NCBI GenBank assembly: GCA_041484845.1 | Contig: JBGPIK010000026.1 | Location: forward strand, 1-31,128 | Length of the DNA: 31,128 nt | Direction of reading: 5' to 3' | DNA from: JBGPIK01 sp041484845 | Lineage (GTDB): Bacteria > Desulfobacterota > Binatia > UBA9968 | In this document: in pieces, positions 6,377-14,224 of the stretch | Numbering within the stretch: position 1 is the stretch's first letter | How the letters are laid out: each line of letters begins with the position of its first letter | Notes under the pieces: model-generated | Database searches by the model: none | What the model was told of the DNA's origin: nothing | The model's input: only the letters and a program-made list of their open reading frames with translations | Translations under genes and position numbers: made by a program

Positions 6377-7177
6377 TCAGAACGTCTTCGCCGTCTCCGG
6401 CCGCCAACTGGCGAGGCGGGATTCCAACCCTTTGACGGACATGGTGAGGATCAGCGAGAGGCCCATGAAAATGGCGACACCGACAAAAACAACATCCACT
6501 TTGTAGTTGCTAGCAGCCGAGGCGATCATGAAGCCCAGTCCCTGGCTCGATCCGAAGAATTCACCCACGACGACTCCCAGTATTGCCCTGCCGATTGCAA
6601 GTCTCAGACCCGCGATAATGTACGGAAGCGAGTTGGGGAGAATCACGATCTTCATCACTTGCCATTCATTGGCACCGAAAGATCTGACCACGTTAACCAG
6701 CACTGTGTCGACGTTTTTCACGCCCACGTAAGTGTTGATCAGCAGGGGGAAGACGGCGCCGGCGAAGACGATGACGATCTTCGACCAGATCCCTATGCCG
6801 AACCACAAGATCAAGAGCGGCAACCAAATGACGCGCGGCGTGGCGTTGAATGCCGTGACGTAGGGGTCGAGCAGGGCGTCCAGCATTCTTGACCTTCCCA
6901 TGAGGAGTCCGACGGGGAGACCCACCAGAATAGACAGCCCCAGACCCACGACGAAAGCCAAGGCACTGACGTAGAAATGTTTTTCAAGCTCGCCATTCAT
7001 GAGTAGCTGATAAAAAGATGCGCCGATCTTGGTTGGCGTGGTGAAAAATAGCGCCATGACTCGTGGCAAAGTGAACCAGAGCGGGATGCTTTGCCAGATG
7101 AGCAGCAACAAGACGATAAAACCGATCCCCAGGATATAGGGCTCCTTATCGTTGTAAAAGGCCCTAAGACCGGTCAT
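6377..7177 (-). CDS. ABC transporter permease (SsuC/TauC-like), second permease of the operon
   Basis: A polytopic inner-membrane protein of about 266 residues with six hydrophobic segments and the binding-protein-dependent transport permease signature. The EAA loop that docks the ATPase is visible as SFGANEWQVMKIVILPNSLP followed by YIIAGLRLAIGRA. I chose ATG 7177 because its ATGA overlaps the stop of the upstream permease and GAGGAA lies just before it; ATG 7201, 8 codons earlier, is also possible. The upstream partner is a paralogue, so the channel is probably a heterodimer of the two. The operon lacks a binding protein gene. The ligand is unknown; SsuC/TauC relatives import sulfonates, taurine, nitrate or pyrimidine precursors. 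Confidence 0.9.
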   Translation of the reverse strand: MTGLRAFYNDKEPYILGIGFIVLLLLIWQSIPLWFTLPRVMALFFTTPTKIGASFYQLLMNGELEKHFYVSALAFVVGLGLSILVGLPVGLLMGRSRMLDALLDPYVTAFNATPRVIWLPLLILWFGIGIWSKIVIVFAGAVFPLLINTYVGVKNVDTVLVNVVRSFGANEWQVMKIVILPNSLPYIIAGLRLAIGRAILGVVVGEFFGSSQGLGFMIASAASNYKVDVVFVGVAIFMGLSLILTMSVKGLESRLASWRPETAKTF

Positions 7178-7962
7178 CGCACTTCCTCGCCGCTTCGCCA
7201 TGGCGCGATAGTGATCTCCAACTTGCGCATGATCTCTGTCAGCAGCACCGCTATGACAGACAAAATGATGATGCCGACAAACATATCGGGCAGCCTGTAG
7301 GTGTCGCCGTAGTTTTGGATCGCGAACCCGATGCCCTCGGAGGCCGCGAAGAATTCCCCCACGATTATTCCCACCAGACCGCGGCCTATCGCCAATCTTG
7401 TGCCGGCAACGATATAGGGGACCGTGCTGGGTAATATAACCTTTAGATAGAGGTCCCTCTCTTTTCCGCCAAAAGATCGGATGACATTGATCAGAAGGGT
7501 ATCTACGGACTTAACTCCGGCAGCGGTATTAAAAATGAACGGGAAAACCGAGAGCAGAAAAACTAAGACGGCTTTTCCGAGCAGGCCGACACCAAGAAAA
7601 ACAATAAGCAAGGGCGCCAGGGCTACTAATGGGCTTGCATAGAGCGCAGTGAGGAAGGGATCGAGGGTGTACTCAACCCTGCGCCGCCAGCCCATGACCG
7701 CTCCCAACGGTATGCCCGCGACTAGCGCTAGGCTGAAGCCCCAGATGAACGCGTGGCTGCTGACGGCTAGATCGTGCCACAGCTTTTGCCCCGCGATCTG
7801 TTCCGCGAAGGCGGCGGCGATGAGCGACGGTTTGGTGAAAAAGAAGGGGTCGACCGGAATAACATACGTTAGTAAGATCTCCCACCCGGCCAGGAGAAAA
7901 ATAAGGGAAAGAAATCCCAAAACCCCACGTTGGTGCGCCGCGTAGCAATCGCTGATTTTCAT
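7174..7962 (-). CDS. ABC transporter permease (SsuC/TauC-like), first permease of the operon
   Basis: 262 residues with six membrane helices and the conserved EAA loop SFGGKERDLYLKVILPSTVP plus YIVAGTRLAIGRGLVGIIVG. It starts 3 bases after the ATPase gene's stop codon and ends with a 4-base ATGA overlap onto the second permease, so all three genes are one transcript. The ribosome binding site is weak, consistent with coupling to the upstream gene. It resembles the other permease in the operon clearly but not closely. It should sit in the inner membrane as half of the translocation pore. Confidence 0.9.
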   Translation of the reverse strand: MKISDCYAAHQRGVLGFLSLIFLLAGWEILLTYVIPVDPFFFTKPSLIAAAFAEQIAGQKLWHDLAVSSHAFIWGFSLALVAGIPLGAVMGWRRRVEYTLDPFLTALYASPLVALAPLLIVFLGVGLLGKAVLVFLLSVFPFIFNTAAGVKSVDTLLINVIRSFGGKERDLYLKVILPSTVPYIVAGTRLAIGRGLVGIIVGEFFAASEGIGFAIQNYGDTYRLPDMFVGIIILSVIAVLLTEIMRKLEITIAPWRSGEEVR

Positions 7963-7965
7963 TGG

Positions 7966-8742
7966 CTACTTTATAACGGTCAGTTCTTCTTTTAGCACTT
8001 CCCAAATTTTCGACTTGATGTCGTTGAACTCAGGCGTGAGCCGCATCTCGTAAGCTCGCGGGCGCGGCAGACCGATGGTGATGATGTCTTTCATGCGGCC
8101 GGGTCTTGCGGTCATCACGATGACTCGGTCAGAAAGATAGGCGGCTTCCTCGATGCTGTGGGTCACGAACAGAACCGTTTTTCTGGTCCGTTCCCAGATC
8201 TGCAGCAACTCGGTTTGCATCAGGTCGCGCGTCTGGGCATCGAGCGCGGCAAAAGGTTCATCCATGAGCAATACTTCGGGTTCAGTCGCCAACGCGCGCG
8301 CCAGACCGACGCGCTGTTTCATGCCGCCTGAAAGCTCGTGGGGATAATGGTGCTCAAATCCTATTAGACCGACGAGCTTGATTAATTCCGCCGACCTTTC
8401 GGCTCTAGTTGACGCCGCTACATGTTTGAGCTCCAAGCCCAATTCGACGTTGGCTTGGACCGTCCTCCACGGCAGTAAACCGAATTCCTGAAACACCATG
8501 GCGCGTTCCTGACCCGGGCCAGTGATGGGTGTGTTGTTGAGTTTCAGTTCGCCCGAATCCGGTCTCACGAGACCTAACAAAATGTTAAGAAAGGTGCTTT
8601 TGCCGCAGCCGGATGGACCGACAATGCTGACGAACTCACCCCGGGCGACTTCAAGGCCGAAGTCCTGGAGCGCGGTTACCGCGTCCCGATTTTTGGACTT
8701 AAAAACAAGCCTGATGCTTCGCGCTTCGATGAACGGAATCAT
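7966..8742 (-). CDS. ABC transporter ATP-binding protein (SsuB/TauB/NrtD-like)
   Basis: 258 residues with the full ABC motif set: Walker A GPSGCGKST (42-50), Q-loop VFQEFGLLPW (Q85), signature LSGGMKQR (137-144), Walker B VLLMDEP (158-163) with D-loop AALD, and switch His195 in VTHS. The Q-loop context FQEFGLLPW is typical of the nitrate/sulfonate/taurine importer subfamily. It energises uptake through the two permeases that follow. It is the first gene of the operon; no binding-protein gene precedes it. Confidence 0.92.
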   Translation of the reverse strand: MIPFIEARSIRLVFKSKNRDAVTALQDFGLEVARGEFVSIVGPSGCGKSTFLNILLGLVRPDSGELKLNNTPITGPGQERAMVFQEFGLLPWRTVQANVELGLELKHVAASTRAERSAELIKLVGLIGFEHHYPHELSGGMKQRVGLARALATEPEVLLMDEPFAALDAQTRDLMQTELLQIWERTRKTVLFVTHSIEEAAYLSDRVIVMTARPGRMKDIITIGLPRPRAYEMRLTPEFNDIKSKIWEVLKEELTVIK

Positions 8743-9110
8743 AACGGAGACCAGCCGGGATCTTGCTCCCCCGTTGCTATTGGGCCTCTATCTTAAACCC
8801 AGCGAAGTATAAAAGTTTTCAAACCCTGTCCAGCTGCCAAAAAGTTTGAGCGATACGGAGCCGATGCTCGAGCTGGTCGGCGGCGCCTTTTCTACGGGTG
8901 TTCGGCCCAAAAAATCAAAAGAGAGCCAGCGACGGGGCAAAAAGTCACTACCAACCCGCATGCGAAGATGTTTAGATGATCGCTGTTGCGGCTGTCAAGC
9001 CGAGCCTGAAGCCTATCTCGATGAGTTTCATTGATGGCGCTACTGATGCGGCAAGACCTTCTGCCGGCCGGATATAGATTTGCAGTTGCCGATGGAGGTC
9101 ATTGAGTTGC
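8743..9110. other. Intergenic, 368 bases
   Basis: Lies between the stop of trmI and the start of the ABC operon, both leftward. The half next to 8742 should hold the operon promoter, but I cannot point to a convincing -35/-10 pair. Short frames here (for example a TTG-started frame at 8846-9034) have no ribosome binding site and look non-coding. Confidence 0.4.
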
Positions 9111-9938
9111 TTATGAATCGAGGCCTCGGGGAATGTCTTTCTGGCCGTCAGCGAGCCGCCGCGCGGAAGTAAGAAAACCCGTGTGCGCAACCATGCGATG
9201 CTGCGGACGGACGCTCATCCCCTTGACGTGCCAAAAGCGCATGAGCGTTTCCGTGGTCTCGATGCAGGCGAATCGTTTGTCGGTACGCAATCCATCGACG
9301 AAACTCTTGACCTGCAGAACGGTGGGTAGATAAGAAAGCAATATGCCGCCGGGGCGAAGCGCCTTCCACGCGGGTTCGATCACATGCCAGGGCTCGGGCA
9401 GGTCAAGAATAACACGGTCGATTTCGCGTTCTTCAAGCCGCGCGGCCACATCGCCGATTTTCACCGTCCAATTGGGCGCCGCGCCGAAAAATCGCGCGAC
9501 ATTTTTTTGCGCCAGCTCGACGAAGTCCGCACGAATCTCGTACGAAATCAATTGGCCATCGTCACCCAGTGTGCGCAGCAGAGCCATACTGAGCGCGCCC
9601 GCACCTACGCCGGCTTCGACGACCCGTGCACCGGGAAAAAGGTCGGCCCAGACGAGAATCGAGCCTATGTCTTTCGGGTAAATCACCTGCGCGCTGCGCG
9701 GCAGGTTGGGAACGAGTTGAGGCATGCTTGGCCGGAAAACCAGAAACGGTTCGTTGACGGACGAACGAACAACGCTGCCTTCATCATGACCGATAATTTC
9801 ATCGACTGAAATTTTGCCGCCGCGAATGGCGACGGGACGGCCTCTATCCAGACGGAAGAGATACTCTCGATCTTTGCGGTCCAGGAAAACCACCGGTTCG
9901 TTTTCTTGCAGCGGTCCTTTTGCTTTTGAGAAATTCAC
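9111..9938 (-). CDS. trmI: tRNA (adenine-N1)-methyltransferase, TrmI family
   Basis: 275 residues. After an N-terminal beta domain (about 1-75) comes the family hallmark RSAQVIYPKDIGSILVWADL (81-100), then the SAM-binding motif VVEAGVGAGALS (106-117), the acidic loop ISYEIRADF, and motif IV LDLPEPWHV (178-186). Near the C-terminus WHVKGMSVRPQHRMVAHTGF is characteristic of TrmI. The enzyme methylates N1 of adenosine in the T-loop (position 58) of tRNAs, usually as a tetramer. The GTG start is 27 bases after the upstream gene's stop and has no clear ribosome binding site, so coupling to the mannose-1-phosphate guanylyltransferase gene is likely. Length is normal. Confidence 0.92.
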   Translation of the reverse strand: MNFSKAKGPLQENEPVVFLDRKDREYLFRLDRGRPVAIRGGKISVDEIIGHDEGSVVRSSVNEPFLVFRPSMPQLVPNLPRSAQVIYPKDIGSILVWADLFPGARVVEAGVGAGALSMALLRTLGDDGQLISYEIRADFVELAQKNVARFFGAAPNWTVKIGDVAARLEEREIDRVILDLPEPWHVIEPAWKALRPGGILLSYLPTVLQVKSFVDGLRTDKRFACIETTETLMRFWHVKGMSVRPQHRMVAHTGFLTSARRLADGQKDIPRGLDS

Positions 9939-9965
9939 GACGTGCGGCAGTTTTCGCGAGGGCTA

Positions 9966-11081
9966 TTACTTAACCGTGTAGCTGCCGAAACCTTTCTTAT
10001 TAAGCTCTTCAACAAGCTCCCGGACGTCCTGTGCTCGCTTCAGGTCGCCGACGAGCAAGGCATCCGGCGTATCAACGACCACGGTATCTTGGATGCCCAA
10101 GAGCACGACCAATCGATCCCGCGCATGAACCAGGCAGTTTTTGGCGCCGAAGCCCAACCACTTGCCGCTGCCGGCGTTCCCCTGTGCGTCCTGGTGCAAC
10201 ATGCGGTGTACCGCTGCCCAGCTGCCCACGTCGCTCCAACCAAAATCACCTGCCAGCGTCAAAACTCGTCCCTCGGAGCCGGCTTTTTCCAGCAACGCGT
10301 GATCGATGGAAATGTTCGGCATGTTTTTGTATTCCCGCTTCATGACGGCTCGAAGTCGCGGGTTGGGATTTGTCAACGACGATCCTTGAACGGCTTGGGC
10401 AATTTTTTCTAGTGCTAATGAAATCGCGGGTTGGTAGTGGCTCAGCAGCTCCAACATGGTGGCTGCTTTCCAAACGAATATACCGCTATTCCAAAGCGAG
10501 CCTTGACGGATCAGTCGCTGAGCCATGGCCATGGAAGGCTTCTCTTTAAATCTCTTTACCCGGTATGCGTCTGTGCCGCGGTTTTTACCCAGCGGTTGAC
10601 CTCTCACGATATAGCCATACCCGGTTTCCGGGTAACCCGGGCGAATGCCGATCGTAATGAGTTGATCGTGTCGAATGGCTAGTTCGACCGCCGCGTTTAG
10701 CGTGCGACTGAACACGCGGCTATCGGCGACCCAGTGATCTGCCGGGAGAATGATCATGACCGCCGTTGGATCTCGCGCCGTCACTTCCAACGCCGCTAAG
10801 CCAATGCACGGAGCGGTGTTCTTCCCCAGCGGTTCCGCGATAAAGTTGTTCTCCGGCATAGCGCGTAGCTCTTTACGCAAAGCATCGACTTGCTCGGCCA
10901 CGGTGACGACGAGAGTTTGCCTGCGCCCGCCGAGGGAGAGCACGCGATCGGCGGTTTCCTTGATCAGACTTTTCCGGCTGAAAATTTTCAGCAGCTGTTT
11001 GGGTCTTTGGGAACGGCTCAAGGGCCAAAATCGAGTCCCTTTGCCGCCTGCGATGATGACGCTATAACATTTTGGTTTCAT
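9966..11081 (-). CDS. manC: Mannose-1-phosphate guanylyltransferase (short, monofunctional)
   Basis: 371 residues from ATG 11081, which places the nucleotide-binding motif VIIAGGKGTRFWPLSRSQRP at the N-terminus as is usual; the open frame extends 20 codons further up but that would run into the divergent gene's promoter. Other family signs are RPKQLL (26-31), ILPADHW, the mannose-1-phosphate site ETGYGYI, VKRFKEKP and WNSGIFVW. It makes GDP-mannose from mannose-1-phosphate and GTP for surface polysaccharides or glycolipids. The C-terminal cupin (isomerase) domain of the long bifunctional form is absent. No other polysaccharide genes are nearby. It is probably cotranscribed with trmI. Confidence 0.9.
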   Translation of the reverse strand: MKPKCYSVIIAGGKGTRFWPLSRSQRPKQLLKIFSRKSLIKETADRVLSLGGRRQTLVVTVAEQVDALRKELRAMPENNFIAEPLGKNTAPCIGLAALEVTARDPTAVMIILPADHWVADSRVFSRTLNAAVELAIRHDQLITIGIRPGYPETGYGYIVRGQPLGKNRGTDAYRVKRFKEKPSMAMAQRLIRQGSLWNSGIFVWKAATMLELLSHYQPAISLALEKIAQAVQGSSLTNPNPRLRAVMKREYKNMPNISIDHALLEKAGSEGRVLTLAGDFGWSDVGSWAAVHRMLHQDAQGNAGSGKWLGFGAKNCLVHARDRLVVLLGIQDTVVVDTPDALLVGDLKRAQDVRELVEELNKKGFGSYTVK

Positions 11082-11129
11082 GATCTTGTTCCCGTTCCCG
11101 AGAATGGCAAGTATAGTACGGTAGGAGTT

Positions 11130-12101
11130 ATGGCGGATCAAGTGGTGGGAGGCACAACAAAATCCTGGACGGTTCCAGCGCCGCTAAAAGAAGTTCGCTT
11201 GGATGTGTTCGCGCGGCGCTGTTTACCCCATCTTTCCCGCCGCACACTGGAGGATGCGATCCGTGAGAAACAGTTCAGCGTCAACGGCAAAATCGCGAAA
11301 AAAGGAGCAAAGCTAAGCGCGGGTGCGGTGCTCTCTTTCAGCGGGCCCGATCTTTGGCTGGCGGCCGAGCCAGCGGCGGCACTTGGCCATACCGTGCCGA
11401 TTCTCTATGAAGATTCGTCACTGCTAGTCGTCGACAAGCCCGCAGGGATGGCGACGCACGGCTTTAGCGGACGCGACACGGGGACATTGGCAAATTTCCT
11501 AACGGCCACGCGCCCGGAGCTCTCCCGGGTGGGCAAGAGCCGTTGGGAACCCGGATTGGTTCATCGTCTCGATCGTGAAACATCGGGTCTGGTATTGGTC
11601 GCCAAGACGCAGGCGGCGTTTGAGCGACTGCGAAATCAGTTTCGCCGTCGGCAGATCCAAAAACAATATCTCGCGCTAGTATGGGGGAAAACCAAGGCTG
11701 CGGGTTCAATATCGTATCCGCTAGCTCACGATTCTCGCGATAAGCGGCGCATGCGTGCGCTTGTCCAATCGACTCCACGGACAAAAGAACGGAAACACTG
11801 GCAAGCGGTCACTCGTTTCCGGAAATTAGCTCAGGCGCCCAGCTTGACTTTGCTCGAGATCGCAATGGAAACCGGCGTCACGCATCAGATCCGTGTCCAT
11901 CTCGCCGCTATCGGCCATCCGATTGTCGGCGACGTCCTTTATGGTGCCGCGCATTCTGAGATGTTCCGACTACACCGTCATTTTTTGCACGCCCGCAGTT
12001 TGAAGTTTTACCATCCGGAGTCTGGGGCAATCGTAAGCGTGGAAGCCGCGCTGCCCAGCGAGCTACAAGGAGTGCTAGACGAAGTCCAAATCAAACTCTA
12101 A
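11130..12101 (+). CDS. RluA/RluD-family 23S rRNA (or tRNA) pseudouridine synthase
   Basis: 323 residues from ATG 11130. An S4-like RNA-binding domain spans about 20-66 (VRLDVFARRCLPHLSRRTLE, VNGKIAKKGAKLSAG). The catalytic domain carries HRLDRETSGLVLVAKT (145-160) with the nucleophilic Asp148, plus THQIRVHLAAIGHPIVGDVL and LHARSLKF at the C-terminus. These fit the RluA/C/D branch; which uridine is modified cannot be told. The start is uncertain: TAGGAG lies only 2 bases before ATG, and the frame stays open upstream into the divergent manC gene. Only 48 bases separate the two divergent starts. Its stop overlaps the convergent zinc-ribbon gene by 4 bases. Confidence 0.9.
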   Translation: MADQVVGGTTKSWTVPAPLKEVRLDVFARRCLPHLSRRTLEDAIREKQFSVNGKIAKKGAKLSAGAVLSFSGPDLWLAAEPAAALGHTVPILYEDSSLLVVDKPAGMATHGFSGRDTGTLANFLTATRPELSRVGKSRWEPGLVHRLDRETSGLVLVAKTQAAFERLRNQFRRRQIQKQYLALVWGKTKAAGSISYPLAHDSRDKRRMRALVQSTPRTKERKHWQAVTRFRKLAQAPSLTLLEIAMETGVTHQIRVHLAAIGHPIVGDVLYGAAHSEMFRLHRHFLHARSLKFYHPESGAIVSVEAALPSELQGVLDEVQIKL

Positions 12102-12457
12102 GCAGCGCTGCTGCGGATGCCTTTGGCTTTGGCGCAGCTGCCGCAGAAATTATTCAGCGTGACCGCCTCTTCGACCCAGCCGTCGTCGAGGTTATGGCAA
12201 ATCTTTTTGCATTCGAAGCAAATAAAGTAGAGGCCATCGATGCTCTTGTTGATTTTTTCCCGGTTGAGCACCCGGCCTTTGAGTTTTTCAACGCGTATGC
12301 CGAGAAGTTCTTCGTAGTTTTTCTTGATTTTGCGTCGGCCCGCTTCGTCACTTGGAAGATCTTCGTCTTCCGTTTCGTCGTGGCCGGCTTCATCAAAATA
12401 AGTCTGTGAACGATCTTTGGACGGGCGTCCGGCGGTTTTCTTTTTTGTTCGTGGCAT
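12098..12457 (-). CDS. Small zinc-ribbon-like hypothetical protein (119 aa)
   Basis: A charged protein with a basic N-terminus (MPRTKKKTAGRPSKDRSQTY), an acidic stretch (DEAGHDETEDEDLPSDEAG) and a C-terminal cysteine cluster: C80-x2-C83-x3-C87 and C105-x2-C108. The two CxxC knuckles about 22 residues apart suggest a zinc ribbon, perhaps for nucleic acid or protein binding. A strong GAGGAGG lies about 12 bases upstream of ATG, a rather long spacing. Not recognised as a named family. It converges on the pseudouridine synthase gene with a 4-base overlap. Confidence 0.7.
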   Translation of the reverse strand: MPRTKKKTAGRPSKDRSQTYFDEAGHDETEDEDLPSDEAGRRKIKKNYEELLGIRVEKLKGRVLNREKINKSIDGLYFICFECKKICHNLDDGWVEEAVTLNNFCGSCAKAKGIRSSAA

Positions 12458-12583
12458 TGAACTTTTTATCCTCCTCTCCGAAAGCTATTGTTTAGGAGGG
12501 CTTTCCGTTGCCGGTTATTTCATAATGAACAGCCCGACCATTGTCAATAGAGTCTTCCATTGGGCGCAGGCGCGCCGGCGTGA

Positions 12584-12924
12584 TTTGGTCTCGCAGATCA
12601 CTTTATAGAGGTCGAGCGTGCGCGGGGAGACGTAGAAGCCAATGCCAAACGGATTCGGGCCGCGCGACGGGCGCGTGAGTTGGCCGAAGAGAATTTGCGC
12701 GGACAAGAGCGACGATTCGAAGTGGGTTTAGTGTAACGCAAAAGGATGTCATTGATTTTCAATCGAGGTTGCTGGAGGCTCAAGGGGCCGAACTCCGCGC
12801 CATCACCGATTACAACAACTCTACGTCGAGGCTTAGATTGGCTGATGGCACGCTGCTCCAGAGCTACAACGTTGAAGTAGACGGACCCAAAAAGGAGTCT
12901 GATCCTTGGTGGGCGAGGTTCTAA
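12584..12924 (+). pseudogene. C-terminal remnant of a TolC-like outer-membrane efflux protein, frameshifted
   Basis: One frame from 12584 reads IEVERARGDVEANAKRIRAA then RARELAEENLRGQERRFEVG and LV up to 12733. Two extra bases (TA, 12734-12735) follow. The next frame from 12736 then continues TQKDVIDFQSRLLEAQGAEL, RAITDYNNSTSRLRLADGTL and a tail to a TAA at 12922-12924. Joined, this is the classic end of an outer-membrane efflux protein: the second long helical hairpin (A...R....AEE.L..E..RF..G..T..DVL..Q..LL.A....+.A..DYN.A...L....G). The upstream part is missing: a TGA sits at 12581 and nothing similar precedes it. So this is a degraded 3' end of a TolC-like gene. Confidence 0.8.
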
Positions 12925-13031
12925 CGATGGGAACGATGATCTGATGGAGTGATTTGGGGGGCGATGGGGCGACCGTTCTGCATCGACTAGCGGATGTAGC
13001 TGGGCGCCATCACCACCCCAATCAAATTGAC

Positions 13032-13883
13032 TTATTGCCGAATTGCCGCGGCCCGTCTCTGTAGATAGGCATTGCGAACCGCGCTATAGAGGTCCACCGT
13101 GGATTCCGCAACTCGTTCGAAGCGATCCAGATTAAGTGAACGCTCATTGACGAAGTTAGTTGCCGTGCCACCAAGGCTTGCGTACCATGGAATGAAGTAT
13201 ATGTAGGGCGTCATGGCTGTATCGAAGACATATCCAATCCCATCCCGAATCGTGAGAGGCGGTAGAAAAGGGAGAACGAGGTAAGGGCCCGGACCCATGC
13301 CCCAGACACCGAACGTCTGGCCCGTGTCTTCATCGCTCTGTTCAATGCCAAATCCCTCTTTCGCGATGTCGAAGAGGCCTCCTACTCCAAGCGTGCTGTT
13401 AATACCAAAGCGCGCGACTTCTTTCGCGGTGCCTACAAACTTGAGCTGAAGCGCGTTGTTCACCACGCGCCGCACGACGGCGAGATTATCGAATGCATTA
13501 TGAATGCCTCGTTGCACGGGATCGGGCAGGACAAAATCCCACGCGGTAGCCACCGGTTTAAGGATGTAGCGGTCGAACACTTCGCGGTTAAACCAGAACA
13601 TTTTATCATTGAAACTTTCAAATGGATCTTGATCGAAATCCTCACCAGCCGCCGATCCCGCTTCCGCTTCCAATGCGAAGGATGTACTTACCGGCCCGGT
13701 TTTATCATCGTCAAGGAAACTACGAGCAAACGACGTTCCGGCGCCGTCTAAGGTCGGGTTTGCCATGGCGACTTCATCGGCCGCATAGCTTATACGGATT
13801 CCCGCCAGCGATAAGATTAGCCCCAAAAGTAGCAACCCCATGCTCCCAAGACCTGGCTTTAGCAATCGATAATGAGTTTTCAT
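13032..13883 (-). CDS. mlaA: MlaA/VacJ-family outer-membrane lipid-asymmetry protein
   Basis: 283 residues from ATG 13883, which has AAGGAGA 7 bases upstream; the frame stays open 10 codons earlier but without a ribosome binding site. The family core is clear: DPFESFNDKMFWFNREVFDR, KPVATAWDFVLPDPVQRGI, NNALQLKF, RFGINSTLGVGGLFDIAKE, EDTGQTFGVWGMGPGPYLVLPFLPP and IRDGIGYVFD. MlaA removes misplaced phospholipids from the outer leaflet of the outer membrane and passes them to MlaC. Unlike typical family members the signal peptide (about 1-34, ending ISYA-ADE) has no lipobox cysteine, so the protein is probably not lipidated. No mlaFEDC genes are near. Confidence 0.9.
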   Translation of the reverse strand: MKTHYRLLKPGLGSMGLLLLGLILSLAGIRISYAADEVAMANPTLDGAGTSFARSFLDDDKTGPVSTSFALEAEAGSAAGEDFDQDPFESFNDKMFWFNREVFDRYILKPVATAWDFVLPDPVQRGIHNAFDNLAVVRRVVNNALQLKFVGTAKEVARFGINSTLGVGGLFDIAKEGFGIEQSDEDTGQTFGVWGMGPGPYLVLPFLPPLTIRDGIGYVFDTAMTPYIYFIPWYASLGGTATNFVNERSLNLDRFERVAESTVDLYSAVRNAYLQRRAAAIRQ

Positions 13884-14224
13884 CCCGCTCTCCTTAATAA
13901 ATTTGCTTGTCAATTACATGAACAAAGGTGTTTGGTCAAGTCTGAAAACCGATTTGGTTTACAATCAGATACAAGTTAGTATTTAATGGCAATCGGCTAC
14001 GCTAAAAGTATGCCATCAATCGTGCCGCGATTTTAGAACTAACTAGAGTCAATTCCAAGACCTTTTTGGAGTAAACCTTGCTTACCGTCTACTTTTGGAT
14101 AACTTGTAGTGACAAAAAATCGCACCTGCGCCATAAATATGTCAAATTATCCCCGTGACAGCGACTCTGACAGCCGCTAGGAAAATTTGCAAACCCTTGA
14201 TTATTAGGCTACTTTGTCAAGGTG
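13884..14224. other. Divergent intergenic region, about 340 bases
   Basis: A+T-rich spacer between the divergent starts of mlaA and coaBC, with no coding frame worth calling. The right end carries the likely coaBC promoter (listed separately). The mlaA promoter must lie at about 13900-13990, but no box pair stands out. Confidence 0.5.
14187..14215 (+). promoter_or_regulatory. Candidate sigma-70-type promoter for coaBC
   Basis: TTGCAA (14187-14192), a 17-base spacer, then TACTTT (14210-14215). The predicted start point is about 14222, which is at or within 3 bases of the GTG/ATG start of coaBC. If real, the message is leaderless, which fits the absence of a well-spaced ribosome binding site. 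Confidence 0.4.

Noticed and set aside
6248..6892. Long frame (214 codons) on the plus strand opposite the second ABC permease.
   Set aside because: Antiparallel shadow of a well-supported permease gene; its composition (many Asp, His, Gln) is that of a reverse frame and it has no ribosome binding site.
8846..9034. Possible small gene starting with TTG between trmI and the ABC operon.
   Set aside because: No ribosome binding site, atypical composition and no recognisable pattern.
10890..11129. N-terminal extension of the pseudouridine synthase frame.
   Set aside because: This part is the reverse frame of manC; family members begin with the S4-like domain, which starts just after ATG 11130.
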